A DNA stretch of 64,000 nucleotides, taken from positions 230,104,122-230,168,121 of the forward strand of contig OY998175.1 of NCBI GenBank assembly GCA_963921935.1, given 5' to 3'. Under the pieces are notes generated by a model, which did no database searches, was not told the DNA's origin, and saw only the letters and a program-made list of their open reading frames with translations. This document shows positions 9,190 to 19,897 of this stretch, piece by piece (position 1 is the stretch's first letter; the number at the start of each line of letters is the position of its first letter). Both the position numbers and the translations under genes were made by a program. The DNA comes from Galeruca laticollis (taxonomy: Eukaryota > Arthropoda > Insecta > Coleoptera > Chrysomelidae).

Positions 9190-10715
9190 TTTAGAACATT
9201 TTTATCACTTCCTCAAATAATTCAAGTCGAATTTCAATAATACAGATGATATACAGTGTAAGTCTTAAGTAAGTACGAAATTTTTGTCAAAATTAGAGAA
9301 CCAGCAGCCCGACGATTGGTTTTCAAATAATTCGAGTCGAATTTCAATAATGCAAGTGATATACAGTGTGAGTCTCAATTAAGTATGAGCTTTTAGTCAA
9401 AATTTGTGAACCAGCAACCCGGAGATTGGTTTTCACTTCTCCCCTGTATATTTAAACAACATTAAGATCATTTTTATCACTTTCTCAAATAATTCAAGTC
9501 GAATTTCATTAATTCAAATGATATACAGAGTTAGTCTCAATTAAGTACAACATTTTGGTCAAAATTAGAGAACAAGCAACCCTGCATTTGTTTTTCACTT
9601 CTCTCTTGTATATTTACAGAAAATTAAGATAATTTTTATCACTTTTTCTAATAATTAGAGTCGAATTTCATTGATACAAATGATATACAGTGTAAGTCTC
9701 AAGTAAGTACGAAATTTTAGTCAAAATTAGAGAACCAGCAACCCTGCGTTTGGTTTTCACTTTTCCCCTGTATATTTAAACAAAATTAGGATCACTTTGA
9801 TCAACTATCAAATAATTCGAGTCGACTTTCAATAATGCAAGTGATATACAGTGTGAGTCTCAATTAAGTATGAGCTTTTAGTCAAAATCTGAGAACCAGC
9901 AACTCGGAGATTGGTTTTCACTTCTACCCTGTATATTTAAACAAAATTAAGATCATTTTTATCACTGCCTCAAATAATTCAAGTCGAATTTCATTAATGC
10001 AAATGATATACAGAGTGAGACTCAATTAAGTACAACATTTTAGTCTAAATTAGAGAACCAGCAACCCTGCGTTTGTTTTTCACTTCTCTCTTGTATATTT
10101 ACACAAAATTAAGATCATTTTTATCACTCTCTCTAATAATTATTAGAGTCGACTTTCAATGATACAAATGATATACAGTGTAAGTCTCAAGTAAGTACAA
10201 AATTTTAGTCAAAATTAGATTATTACTTCCTCAAATGATTCAAGTCGAATTTCATTAATGCAAATGATATACAGAGTGAGACTCAATTAAGTACAACATT
10301 TTCGTCAAAACTAGAGAACCAGCAACCCAGCGTTTGGTTTTCACTTTTCCCTGTATATTTATACTAAATTAAATAGTTTTTATCAATTATCATATAATTC
10401 GAGTCGAATTTCAAAAATGCAAGTGATATGAAGTGTTAGTCTTAATTAAATCCGAAGTTTTAGTCAAAATTAGATAACCAGTAACCCGGCGATTGGTTTT
10501 CACTTCTCCCTGTATATTTGAACAAAATTAAGATCGTTTTTATCAATTTATCAAATAATTCGATTACAATTTCAATAATTCAAAAGATATACAGTGTGAG
10601 TCTTAATTAAGAACGAAATTTTAGTCACAATTAGAGAACCAGCAACACCACGTTTAGTTGTCACTGTTTCTGATAATATAATTCGACTCACCCTGTATAT
10701 TTAACAAAATCTAGA
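9190..10715. repeat. Tandem array, ~161-bp unit
   Basis: The unit contains AATTCAAGTCGAATTTC, then GATATACAGTGTGAGTCTCA, then AGAACCAGCAACCC, GGTTTTCACTTCTCCCTGTA and TTATCACT. Starts fall near 9215, 9326, 9487, 9650, 9809, 9971, 10134, 10223, 10390 and 10551, so most spacings are 160-165 bp with two short units of about 90-110 bp. Copies differ by scattered substitutions. There is no coding potential. This is a satellite-like array. Confidence 0.9.
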
Positions 10716-11395
10716 ACTATCGGATCTTGTTATTGTCCTTCGAGAACGGGGTTTGTTGTGTTTCTAAATACGTTAAGATAAAACCGATTTTCAATGAGCC
10801 TCTACGAAACGCGTTCTATAGTCACCTAGAATTAGAAATGTTGATATCGATGTTATTTACCGGAAATACGGCCTGAATAGCCTTTTGTTTATATAGGAGA
10901 TCTATTCGTATTGTAAAGTAACAATCTAACCAACTATTATGTTAATGTAACATGAAAATGTGGGCTAGAATGTGCTTAATATAATTTTCTTTTAGATATG
11001 TCATACAAAAATAAAATGAATTTGAGACGACATACAGTAATATTTTTTAATGTGATTATAGGTGATCGATTCGTAGATATTTGGTGTTTAAAATGTGAAA
11101 TTTTCAAATTTCCATCCGTATCATTTCCAGATTTACATAACCTCAAAGTTCAAATATACTATCCCCCTAACGTCGTTAATAATTTCCCCAGTGCGTTACT
11201 GATTTTTTTATACATAGATAAATTTTATAAAAATACTTTGCTAGAATATGAGCCCTCTATCAACAATATTTCGTACTATATGATTTTTAAATGAATATAT
11301 AAATAAATTTTGCTGAAAAAAAACAAATAAGACATTAGTTCATAATGAAAATATACAATTTAAAAACTAATAAATAAAAAAAATTATTAAACTTA
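10716..11395. other. No recognised gene
   Basis: A weak open frame at 10998-11294 shows no known domain and is AT-rich. The stretch 11295-11395 is A-rich and adjoins the 3' end of the protease pseudogene. Confidence 0.35.
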
Positions 11396-13616
11396 AAGGT
11401 GGGACTTTGTGTCATCTTGTTCGTAGAAGAGAACATATGCTTCTCCACTAACTAAAGATTTTCACGATATTAATAGCACCCTTGAATCGTTATATTCGTG
11501 CCAATGTCCCGTGTAGGGATTTCGGCAATATGCTGTGTAGTGACCATTGTAAGTGGCTCCGCAGTGATTTGATATAACGTAAAGGTTATACATACAAGGT
11601 GCCATATTATCAGCGGCGTAATGGCTCATATCAAGCCCTTTTATTGGAAAATCTATTGCAACATTTAATTTTCCACTAAATCTTTGTGTTTGCGAAAAGC
11701 GCTTCAGGTGAATAACCAATATTTTTGAAAATTTATGAATTGAGAATTATTTAATGCATCGTCTTCGTTCCTTACATTTCGAACATGTTGGTTTCTCATC
11801 ACCGTCGAGTGTTTCTTGTTTTGTAAACGAATCTAAATATTGTGAAAGTCGTAATTGACTTGTTCTTTGGGGTATCGAAAGGGATAAATCCCAAAAGGGA
11901 TCGTAGGTAACTGAACAGTGACCACTGTGTGTGCACTTGATTGTTGATTTTAATTTACCGACAAAGTTATCCACAATCTTGAAGTTGTCCATTCTCGGAA
12001 ATCTCAACCAAGATTCTTGTGCTTTCTCAATTTCACTAAGTTTGTCATCAATTTCTGTTAATATCGGCTTTGGTTTTTCATATACCTTGTTGACATCTTC
12101 GTGAAGTCCTGCTAATAGATAACGAAGAAACTCCTGTGCATCATGTTGAGTGTATCCCATGAACCTTGAAGTAAATCGCTCAATCTGACTTTTCAATGAT
12201 ACTGTATTAACGACTCTGTCTGAACCGTCTTCAGACCAAAACTCTTGAATAACTTCAGCAAACGCTTTAATTAGTGCTCCTTTCATGTTACATATGTTTA
12301 TGTTAATATCTCTTATGAATGCGTCTTTCTTTAGATATTCTAATAGCCACCTTGTGTTTGATAGGCATTGGATAATACTATTCATGAAACATGTGTTACA
12401 AATATTTTTGAGGCCTTTGAGACCCAAAGATTTTTATGAAATACCCTTTATGGATCTGATTGTGAAAATATTCTTAAAAGCTCTTTCGCAACACTACCAT
12501 TGTACGAATAATTTCAGATTCTATTATTGTCTTGATATCACTTGATCGGCGTGATAAGGAATTTGAATTGATGTTGTTTGCTATTGAATTGGATGTAGAT
12601 ATTGCGGTTTTGGAAAGTTTGGTTGATGTCGATAGATCATTGGTCTGGTTCACTTTGTTAATATATTCCTTGTTATCTATATCATGTGTCCTTTTGTTCT
12701 TGTTGAGTTTCATCCCCTTTCTGAAAATCTTTATTCGAATATGAAATGTATGAAGAAAAGTTGTTAACTCTAGGATTATTTTTAGAAAGGGAATTGATGT
12801 TTACTGATTCTTCAGTTACTACGACCCTATCGACTTCTGACCCATTATTTTTTTCTACGTCTTCATTATCTTCCAATTTTGAATTTGACTGCAAAACATC
12901 GGGGTTATTTTGAAACTTGTTGGAGGAAATGTCATTTTTTTGTCACTGAAAAATTATTACTAGATTTTTTACCTCTGGTTGATATTGATTTTGTACTTAG
13001 TGGTTTCAATCCATTGGTCACATCAGATATTTTGGATCTAACCTAACCTTACCTCAGTTGTCTTATTGGCGAGGTTAGTATCATTTTTTACTGTTCTGGA
13101 TAGTCTGTCATTCAACTTTTTACTCAAATCGGCTACTGATGCGTGATTTTTATTATCATCTTCATCAGACAAATTGTCTATATTAGTATTGTTAGAGTAT
13201 GTCACACTGTTAGTATAAATAACTTCCATTTGGTCGTTTGCCTTTTTATTTGATGTCTTCAACCCTATTGGGGGTAAATCAGTTTTATATTTTGTTTTGG
13301 ACAAAGATAATTTATTGCGTATAGGAATCACATCATTCTCTAGCTTATTTATCCTCTTCAGTATTCCTTTGAATGGGACATCACCTGGCTGGTGGTTATC
13401 TATATTTTTTAGTACACTGAGGTCCAAAAGCTTGTTGGAAGCATAATTTATAATATTGTCAACGCATGTATTATCAGAAGGCACACATTCTGAAGAAGAG
13501 AATGAAGATGTTAAATAAGAATTTCGGAAAAAGGAAAGATCACATGTTTTATGGTCGGTAATGTGAGAAAGTTTTAAAGTGGTAGAAGAATTAGGTTTCT
13601 TATGATTAGGTTTCAT
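11396..13616 (-). pseudogene. USP2-type ubiquitin-specific protease, intronless broken copy
   Basis: USP-family cysteine proteases remove ubiquitin. The catalytic domain is clear. The Cys box reads NTCFMNSIIQCLSN near 12400, followed by TQHDAQEFLRYLL, then DPFWDLSLSIPQR, LDGDEKPTCSKCK and the His box GHYTAYCRNP with WHEYND. This arrangement is closest to metazoan USP2/USP8/USP21. The domain runs about 340 codons without an intron. Breaks: an in-frame TAA at 11747-11749 just after RRCIK, a frameshift near 11465 before SGEAYVLFYEQ, and frameshifts near 12480, 12690 and 12920-13040. One zinc-ribbon Cys is changed (CTHSGHC where CxxCxxC is usual). The N-terminal ~390 residues are Ser/Asn-rich and unstructured-looking. 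Absence of introns suggests a retrocopy. The copy directly follows the RT pseudogene in one open frame. Confidence 0.88.
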
Positions 13617-16600
13617 AAAAAGTTCTTCTAGAGGCTTAGAACGGGGAAACGTACCGAGAAAAGATGAAGCGTTTCCTCTTTGAATTGCAATACTTATTTG
13701 TTGTATAAAGAACAAAGTTGCTCTTGAATCATTGGTTTCTACTGATATTTTTTTACAGATTTCTTTAATGAATTTTAAAGCTTCATGACCAAAAACACCA
13801 GAGGTTTCAATTGCTACAGGAATAAAAATGTGAATGTTCTCCAAATTTTTATATTTATTGATTTTAAAAGTTTCGCCTTGTAAAGCTGCAGCGCCTGCGG
13901 AAGTAGATGTGGATCGGACATGGGACGGAGCCCAAGTGTCAGTGCAAGGGAAATCCCATATAACTGGTCTTCCGCGTTCCCATGGAATGAGGGTCATACC
14001 ATCTGGACGTTTACCGTCGTCGCGGCAAGTACCTAACGGTTCCAGCGAACAGGGAATCTTTCTCGTTTGATTAGGTCATTTACTGCAGAATGACGTGAAA
14101 AACGGCCGGCACTTAATTTGCAGCTTAGGCCGTGTCTACCATATTCATCAATATCAGATCCGCAACGACAGCGATGTTTTACACAAATTTGACAACCTAA
14201 ACGGAGACCAATAGAAATACGGAAACTTTCGTTATCTAAAAGCGTACCTAATGGGGCCGACGGTATAGCGTTCAACCATGCTCCTGATTCCTTTGAAAAT
14301 GCTGCATTCAAACGAGCCTTGTCTGGTAAATTTATAGCTTTCTGAAACAGATTTTCTTTTCCAATCTTCAATAAAGGTATATCCCAGGATTTTTGAAAGG
14401 ATTTATATTCATCGGGTACAACTTTGTTAGACTTTAATGACCAAATATTTTCTGCTTCCATTAATAAAGGGTCTTGTGTGTGGAAAAAGTTAGGCAGAAT
14501 GTAATTAATTAAACTTTTTGAATTATTTAATGATGACAAAAAAGAAGGAAGAGCTACTGAAACGATTGAGCGAATTCCTAAACCACCATATGAAACAGGT
14601 AGTGAAGCTTGTTTCCAAGAAAGGTCCTCTAATTTAATGTTAATTAATGACTCTAATGAATGACAAATGGTATTACCAAAATTGATTGAGATATGATTAT
14701 GTAACCAGGTCGGACTACATCTTAAGATATATGTTAATTTTGGAATTAATAGGCAATTCTTGAGAAGGTAATAAGCAATATGTGTCGGTAACCAGGATAA
14801 ACGAGATGACATTTTTTTGAAAAAGGTTAGTTTTTCATTGAAAGCTGATAGAAAGGATTCGTTTTATAAAGGAGCACCTAATAGAAATACATTTTGTCTG
14901 TTGGTAATTGTTATGCCTGGTGCTACAGAATTAAATTTATCAATGGTTAGATTATTTGGCGATTCTAAGAAAAATAACTCGCATTTGCTGAAATTGAGTT
15001 CAAGACCAATATCCTTGGAATTGTTTATAATATAGACAAGAGACTTGAACACTGAATTAGTATCACCACCTAAAGAACCATCAATAAGGTACCAAGCATT
15101 GAATTCTGTGTCAATGTTGCTTATAAGTTTGTGTATCGTTATGCAAAAAAGGAGAGGTGCCAAAGGGTCCCCTTGTTGGACGCCTCTTTCCGAATAAATG
15201 ATGTTTTCCCCAAATAAAAGATATGAAGGGAATCGATAACATTGATTGATGAAAGGAAAAATTTCAGGTAGAATATCTGCTACAAGTTTTAATAAATGAT
15301 CGCGATGAATTGCATTGAAATCATTTTTCAGAAAAACTTTATTATTAACGTCTGGATGATTAGAGACGTAACGTCTTGCTGCATGTGCAACTGCTTCACA
15401 ACCACCTCTCGACCCGAAACCAAATTGTAATGAACGAAGTAAATATCCTAATTTGTCCCTAATGTTTGAACAAATTATTTTCGCTACTAAACGACGGTAA
15501 ACTGTACCAATAGCAAAATAGCAATTGGTCTGATACCTCCTGCTTTTTTAGTTAAAGCTAATAGTGACGCTCCGAATAAAATAGGACGAATATTGATATT
15601 TACTGTGCCATTTAAATTAAATTTACATAATTTACACAAAGATGATAAGAGATTTTTTTTCTGAAGGGCCAGCACTGTAACTTATTAAATCTTGTAGATG
15701 TGAAGGTCTTAAAGAGTCTAAACCACCAGCAGAACTTGTTTTAAAAGAGTTTATTGCGTTACTCACAATTTCTTCTGTTATAAGAAAAGGAATAGGTTCC
15801 GAACTCAGAGTAGGAAACGTATTATTAAGTTTCTCTAAAAGCTGTTTTAGACTACACAATTTCTTGTACAAGATTTGGTTCAATTTCTTGTACAAGATCT
15901 AGAGCCACAAATTGTTTGGCAGTAAATTTGTTCTGTATTATACTGTAAAATATATTGTTCAAGAAATAGTTCGTGATTCTGCGCAGTACAACGTTTTTCT
16001 CACGATAAAATCAGAATCGTCTATTTTAAAGGCCAAATGTAATGTTCTATGAACCTAGTGAAATGTCAATAATTAAATAACCTAAAATTTTTGGGCTTTG
16101 GATGTATCCGTTTGGTGTGTGAATTATCGATTATTTTTGATTAATGTATTGTTATAAATGAAGCTAATACAAAAACGTTGATAAACAGGAAACTGTAAAC
16201 AATCAACTATGTTAGGTTACAGGACATTGTGATATATCCCAACTGCGCATGCCCTTGGCCTAGAAATTGTGTAGAAATAGAACATGTTCTATTTTCCGAC
16301 ACAATTTTCGGTTCAATCTTCGTTTTTGAAACAATTCGCTGTATGATACTACTGTTCAAGAAATTGAACCAAACCTTGTACAAGAAATTGTGTAGTCTAA
16401 ACTTTTAAGGATGTTTCGATTTTAATTCTGTTAAAGTGGCTGCACTGACATCAGCAAAACTGTCATCTGAAACTAAGATTTTGATTGCGGATTTCACGTC
16501 GCCGTCAGAAACTTTATTAATGACATTTTTAATTTTACTATTTTTTGATAAATTTGTTTTTCCGAACTGAGAAATTTGTGTTTAGAAGATCAGAGAAATT

Positions 16601-16830
16601 TAAATGATGATCTATATTTTCAAGTTTTTAAATTATTCTTGATTATAGTAGAGAGAGATACTTTTTTATTAGAATTTTTAGAAGGAAGACTTAAAACATT
16701 ATATGGAAAAACTAATAGATTTTCCCAGGTAGGAATAGAATTTTGTCTTACGCATTCATCAATTAGATTAGATAGTGTTGAGGCACAAAGAGCCCTTGAA
16801 GTTGAGTGTAATTTTTTGTCCTAGTTAAGT
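13617..16830 (-). pseudogene. Non-LTR-type reverse transcriptase with RLE-like C-terminus
   Basis: Reading the minus strand from about 16830: CASTLSNLIDECVRQNSIPT, then SAGGLDSLRPSHLQDLIS, then RPILFGASLLALTKKAGGIR, motif A region LKNDFNAIHRDHLLK, GVQQGDPLAPLLFC, and the motif C site WYLIDGSLGGD, where YLDDG is expected. After the palm come ESGAWLNAIPSAPLGTLLDN, then a Cys/His cluster CRCGSDIDEYGRHGLSC. Next is KRPDGMTLIPW with a downstream WDFPCTD, resembling the CCHC plus PD...D pattern of restriction-like-endonuclease retrotransposons. Frameshifts lie near 14045, 14820, 15480 and 15680, and the first motif-C Asp is Ile. The element is split by the inverted-repeat insertion at 15846-16401. 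Lineage within non-LTR elements is unsure. Confidence 0.8.
15846..16401. mobile_element. Non-autonomous inverted-repeat element (MITE) in RT gene
   Basis: The left end reads TTTAGACTACACAATTTCTT followed by GTACAAGATTTGGTTCAATT. The right end is the reverse complement of nearly the same ~44 bases. The 556-bp interior has no coding capacity. Flanking bases belong to one RT coding sequence: SKHP on one side, QLLEKLNN on the other, so this is an insertion into that gene. The short flanking target duplication cannot be fixed because the borders are T/A-rich. Superfamily unknown. Confidence 0.88.
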
Positions 16831-17089
16831 GCCTCGTATATATACACGTCATATTGATATCGTGTATAAGTTAATAACCACTATAACCTCCAATTATTAT
16901 CCTCAGATTAGAACAAAAAGTAAGCGGGAAGTTGAAACTTACTTAATATCAAGTTTCGATAAAGACAAATGTATTTGTTTTATTTATTATCATGGTTAAA
17001 CACTACTTGGGAAATCCGCTACCAAAATTATCCGCAAAATTCAAATTTGTTCAACAAGATACGAAATTGAACAATTAAAAGTTTTAAAT
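16831..17089. other. No recognised feature
   Basis: AT-rich spacer between the RT pseudogene and the PLE terminal repeat. Confidence 0.4.
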
Positions 17090-17370
17090 AATACAAAGAG
17101 GAAAAAAAGTGAGGCAAAAATTTATTTTGTACGATTCTTTGAGTTTAAACTCTAAACTATTAACAAAATAAATTAGGTAGGCATAAAATGAAATGTAACT
17201 TCTGTCATTCTGACGATGATATTGATTTATCGAAACAATTGTCAATTTTTTAGAGTTTTTAATAACTTGTATTATATTGTGGAATTAACTAGAGACCGTG
17301 AGTTTCATTTAAAAACACTAATATGAGCATATTCCACGAAGTAAGGGTCGAGACAGTCAATTTCAAAATA
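17090..17370 (+). repeat. Solo Penelope-like terminal repeat
   Basis: This segment matches the inverse of 3490-3705 and the plus strand of 7967-8140. Shared parts are TAGGTAGGCATAAAATGAAA, the hammerhead core, ATTATATTGTGGAATTA, and GAAGTAAGGGTCGAGACAGT. No RT or endonuclease lies beside it, so it is a solitary terminal repeat or a severely 5'-truncated copy. Confidence 0.75.
17198..17256 (+). ncRNA. Hammerhead ribozyme-like motif
   Basis: CTGACGA (17210-17216), extra T, GATA with TATC after a 6-base loop (TTGATT), GAAA (17232-17235), ACAATTGTC with the GTC triplet at 17241-17243. The loop differs by one base from the copies at 3614-3675 and 7997-8057, while the core and both short stems are unchanged. 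Confidence 0.6.
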
Positions 17371-17483
17371 AATTATTTTTATTGCAAATATATTATATAT
17401 AGGGTGATTCTCAAGTCTATTTTTAATGAAACGCGATACATGTTGTCTCAACTAAAAGGACCCCGCACACCTTATATGGGAAA

Positions 17484-17840
17484 ATGGCATAGATTCAGAG
17501 CGGATTGGCGGAAATAAAAAGAGAAAACAACCGCATAAGACTGGAGAACCAAGAATTAAAAGAGGCTTTAGACATGCATGAAGAGAAAATAGAAAAATTA
17601 GAGCGTGAAGCGAGGAGCAAAAACCTTATAATACAGGGAGTAAGAGGAACGGGAATCGAAGATGAGCTGCAACTAATGAGTGTCTTACAAAATGTAATGG
17701 AGAAGCTGGAGCTGGAGCTTAAAAGCTATGAAGTTATAGAAGCCAGAAGAATAGGGAAACAAAATCTTAACCCTAGTAAACCAAGACCGATTTTGCTGAG
17801 ACTGAAGGAGTACAAGAAGAAACTAGAAATATTTAAATAA
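17484..17840 (+). pseudogene. Non-LTR retrotransposon ORF1 fragment (coiled coil)
   Basis: The frame encodes a charged heptad-rich helix (AEIKRENNRIRLENQELKEA, continuing LDMHEEKIEKLEREAR), then NLIIQGVRG, then VIEARRIGK and RPILLRLKEYKKKLEIFK. This coiled coil followed by an RNA-binding-like segment with RRIGK...RPILL is characteristic of ORF1 proteins of CR1/Jockey-type elements. A TAG at about 17490-17492 interrupts the likely N-terminus and the protein stops after about 110 residues. No RT follows. It is a truncated remnant. Confidence 0.7.
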
Positions 17841-18355
17841 ACAAACAAATAAAAAAATACACCAAAATACTCATTTTTTCTCTTAGGAATTTTATTTGGA
17901 AATTTCCATTTTAGTTGTGGCGTTTCTACATAACGCTGGGTTTGTTAATTACCCGAGCTTGCTCAAAAATTTCTTCGTTTTTTATTTTTAATTTTCTTTT
18001 CTCTTTTGATGTTGTTAATTCTTTTGTTTCCATTTGCAAGGAATGTAGTTATTGGAGGATCATGTCTACACTTCGGTAGTTGTAGGGATGCGAAGTTGAT
18101 TGTGGGAAATAAATAACCACGACGCGATTAACATCTCTCGCGAGGTTTTTCCTGCATGATCGATGCTCTCATCCATCTATGACTCTGAGTTGGTCTTGCT
18201 CACCTAATACTTCTTCCTTATATCTTTTTGGTTGTTTTAATTTTTTTATTTTGAGGTTAGTGTACCTGAGATCTTAACCACCCTTTATCACATTTAGTGA
18301 TTATTTTTTCTAGACGAAGAATATAGTTATTCTCTTGTCATATCGTTGAGATGTT
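17841..18355. other. No recognised gene
   Basis: T-rich with a moderately GC-richer stretch at 18050-18200. Nothing recognised. Confidence 0.35.
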
Positions 18356-18526
18356 AGCATTTCATATTTTATTAGAGGCTACCTCTCTAATTTTTTCTTG
18401 GATATTTTGCTAAAGCGTTCAGCATTTCATATTCTAAGTGGAGGTTATTCCTCTAATTTTTTTTGGGCATTTAGCGTCTCATATTTTGGTAAAGGCTATC
18501 CCTCTAATTTAATTTTTTGGTTACTC
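18356..18526. repeat. Three short tandem units (~55-65 bp)
   Basis: Three units share AGCATTTCATATT (third unit AGCGTCTCATATT), a G-rich piece GAGGCTACC / GAGGTTATT / AAGGCTATC, and CTCTAATTT. Spacing is about 60 bp. Short untranslated tandem repeat. Confidence 0.7.
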
Positions 18527-18867
18527 TTGAACCTCAATACGGTACCAATAACTGATATCGTTTAATTTTTGATTAATTTTTGTTAATAGAAATGAACTCT
18601 TATTATAATTGCTTACTGCATTTTGTTTACATTTTTTTGAGCATAATTGCGTTTAACATTCAATTATTATTATTGACAATAGGCATAAGCACCTATTATA
18701 ATTTTACTTTTGTTAGTTTTCATAATGAATTAAAGTCTTTATTTTTTATCTTCTATTCATTTCTTGTTCGTTTTCTTGAATTTGTAAGCACTACTACATC
18801 TTTTTTTATCTGGTCACCACATTCCTGTAGTTTTGGCTGCTTTTCTTTGTAGGCTGTTCAGGTTTAC
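18527..18867. other. No recognised gene
   Basis: T-rich sequence. The open frame at 18580-18852 is hydrophobic because of the T-rich composition and shows no domain. Confidence 0.35.
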
Positions 18868-18941
18868 AAAAAAAAGTAATTCTTCGAATTACTTTTTTTC
18901 TCCGAGGAGAGGGGGTGTAACATGTCGCTGAGACATGTTAC
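18868..18941. repeat. Two adjacent perfect hairpins
   Basis: First hairpin: an A-run plus GTAATTC, loop TTC, GAATTAC plus a T-run (18868-18899), a stem of about 14 bp. Second: GTAACATGTC (18917-18926), loop GCTGA, GACATGTTAC (18932-18941). The second begins with TGTAACA and could be the start of an LTR, but no matching partner was found. There is no evidence of function. Confidence 0.6.
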
Positions 18942-19255
18942 TATTTTCATCAATTATTTTGGAGCGTTACTTATTCGTCGGCTACTCCCACCTCTAATTC
19001 CAAATCCTATTGTTTCAAATATTAAGAACACATCGGTAATCGTTTTTGCCATCGTTAAAATATCTACTTAAACTACGATTGAAGTGGAACTCGCTCTTTT
19101 GTTCATTCTTCGCTGAGAAGTAATTCAGCATTCTCCTTTTAAATAATACATTGTGTGTGATTTTTAATTTTTCTGTTTGCTCTGCAGCCTGTAAGGACCG
19201 TTTACCGCTTTACCTCCACTAACTTACCTTTAAGGACCTCTAAGGTAAACGCCCC
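18942..19255. other. Left flank of pogo-like element
   Basis: Its end (TTTAAGGACCTCTAAGG, about 19230) resembles TTTAAGGACCTCTACGG at about 23480 beyond the other end of the transposon. The flanks may therefore belong to one older repeat. Not otherwise identified. Confidence 0.35.
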
Positions 19256-19525
19256 AGTTATCGACACAGTTATGATGCCTTTGTGGTTTGCATAGTCATT
19301 ATAAAAAGCCTTACATTTATATTTATACAATAGGCATAAACATAGGTTCATTATTGATCTGTGAACAATGTTCATAACATTTCAAACATTTTATTTAACC
19401 TGAAAAATAAATGGGTGGAAAAGTATTGTTAAAATATAATGTCTCTATTATCGACACAGGAAAATATTGAGTGTATCAATTATCGACACCCAAAGTTCTA
19501 GTTATCGACATATGTCGATTGACAC
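19256..19525. promoter_or_regulatory. Left subterminal cluster of ATCGACA sites
   Basis: TTATCGACA(C) occurs near 19258, 19449, 19480 and 19501, the last followed directly by the reverse form ATGTCGAT. Sites are in both orientations and near the transposon end, as expected of transposase-binding motifs. No protein-binding evidence exists here beyond the repetition. Confidence 0.6.
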
Positions 19526-19897
19526 TAAACATTAAAATAAGCCACTCTTCAGCAGAGAAGAGATGGTTGCTGAATGTCAAATTCAAAAATGGAAGACTTT
19601 TGTAGGAATGTACCTATTTCTGAATTTGAAGTTTTGTGCGATAGTAATCAAGAAATTAAGAAATTAATTTCAAAAACTTCTTTGAAAAATTGTTTATTAA
19701 CAAAATAAAAATTCATTTCAAATTCAATAAAATAAATTCTGTATTATTATAGATATGTTCAAAACAAAAATAAAAAATTATATTGCAACCATTAGAATAC
19801 TAAGTACATTAGCAATTTTTTACTATACTTAAAGAAAAACAAAATACTTAAATACTTATACCTAAGTATGTATAAAAAAAAATCACACTGAAGAGTG

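Noticed and set aside
10998..11294. 98-codon plus-strand open frame
   Set aside because: No domain, AT-rich, no codon or context support, so treated as chance.
18580..18852. 90-codon hydrophobic open frame that mimics a membrane protein
   Set aside because: Phe/Leu/Ile richness follows from T-rich DNA. No start context or homologue recognised.
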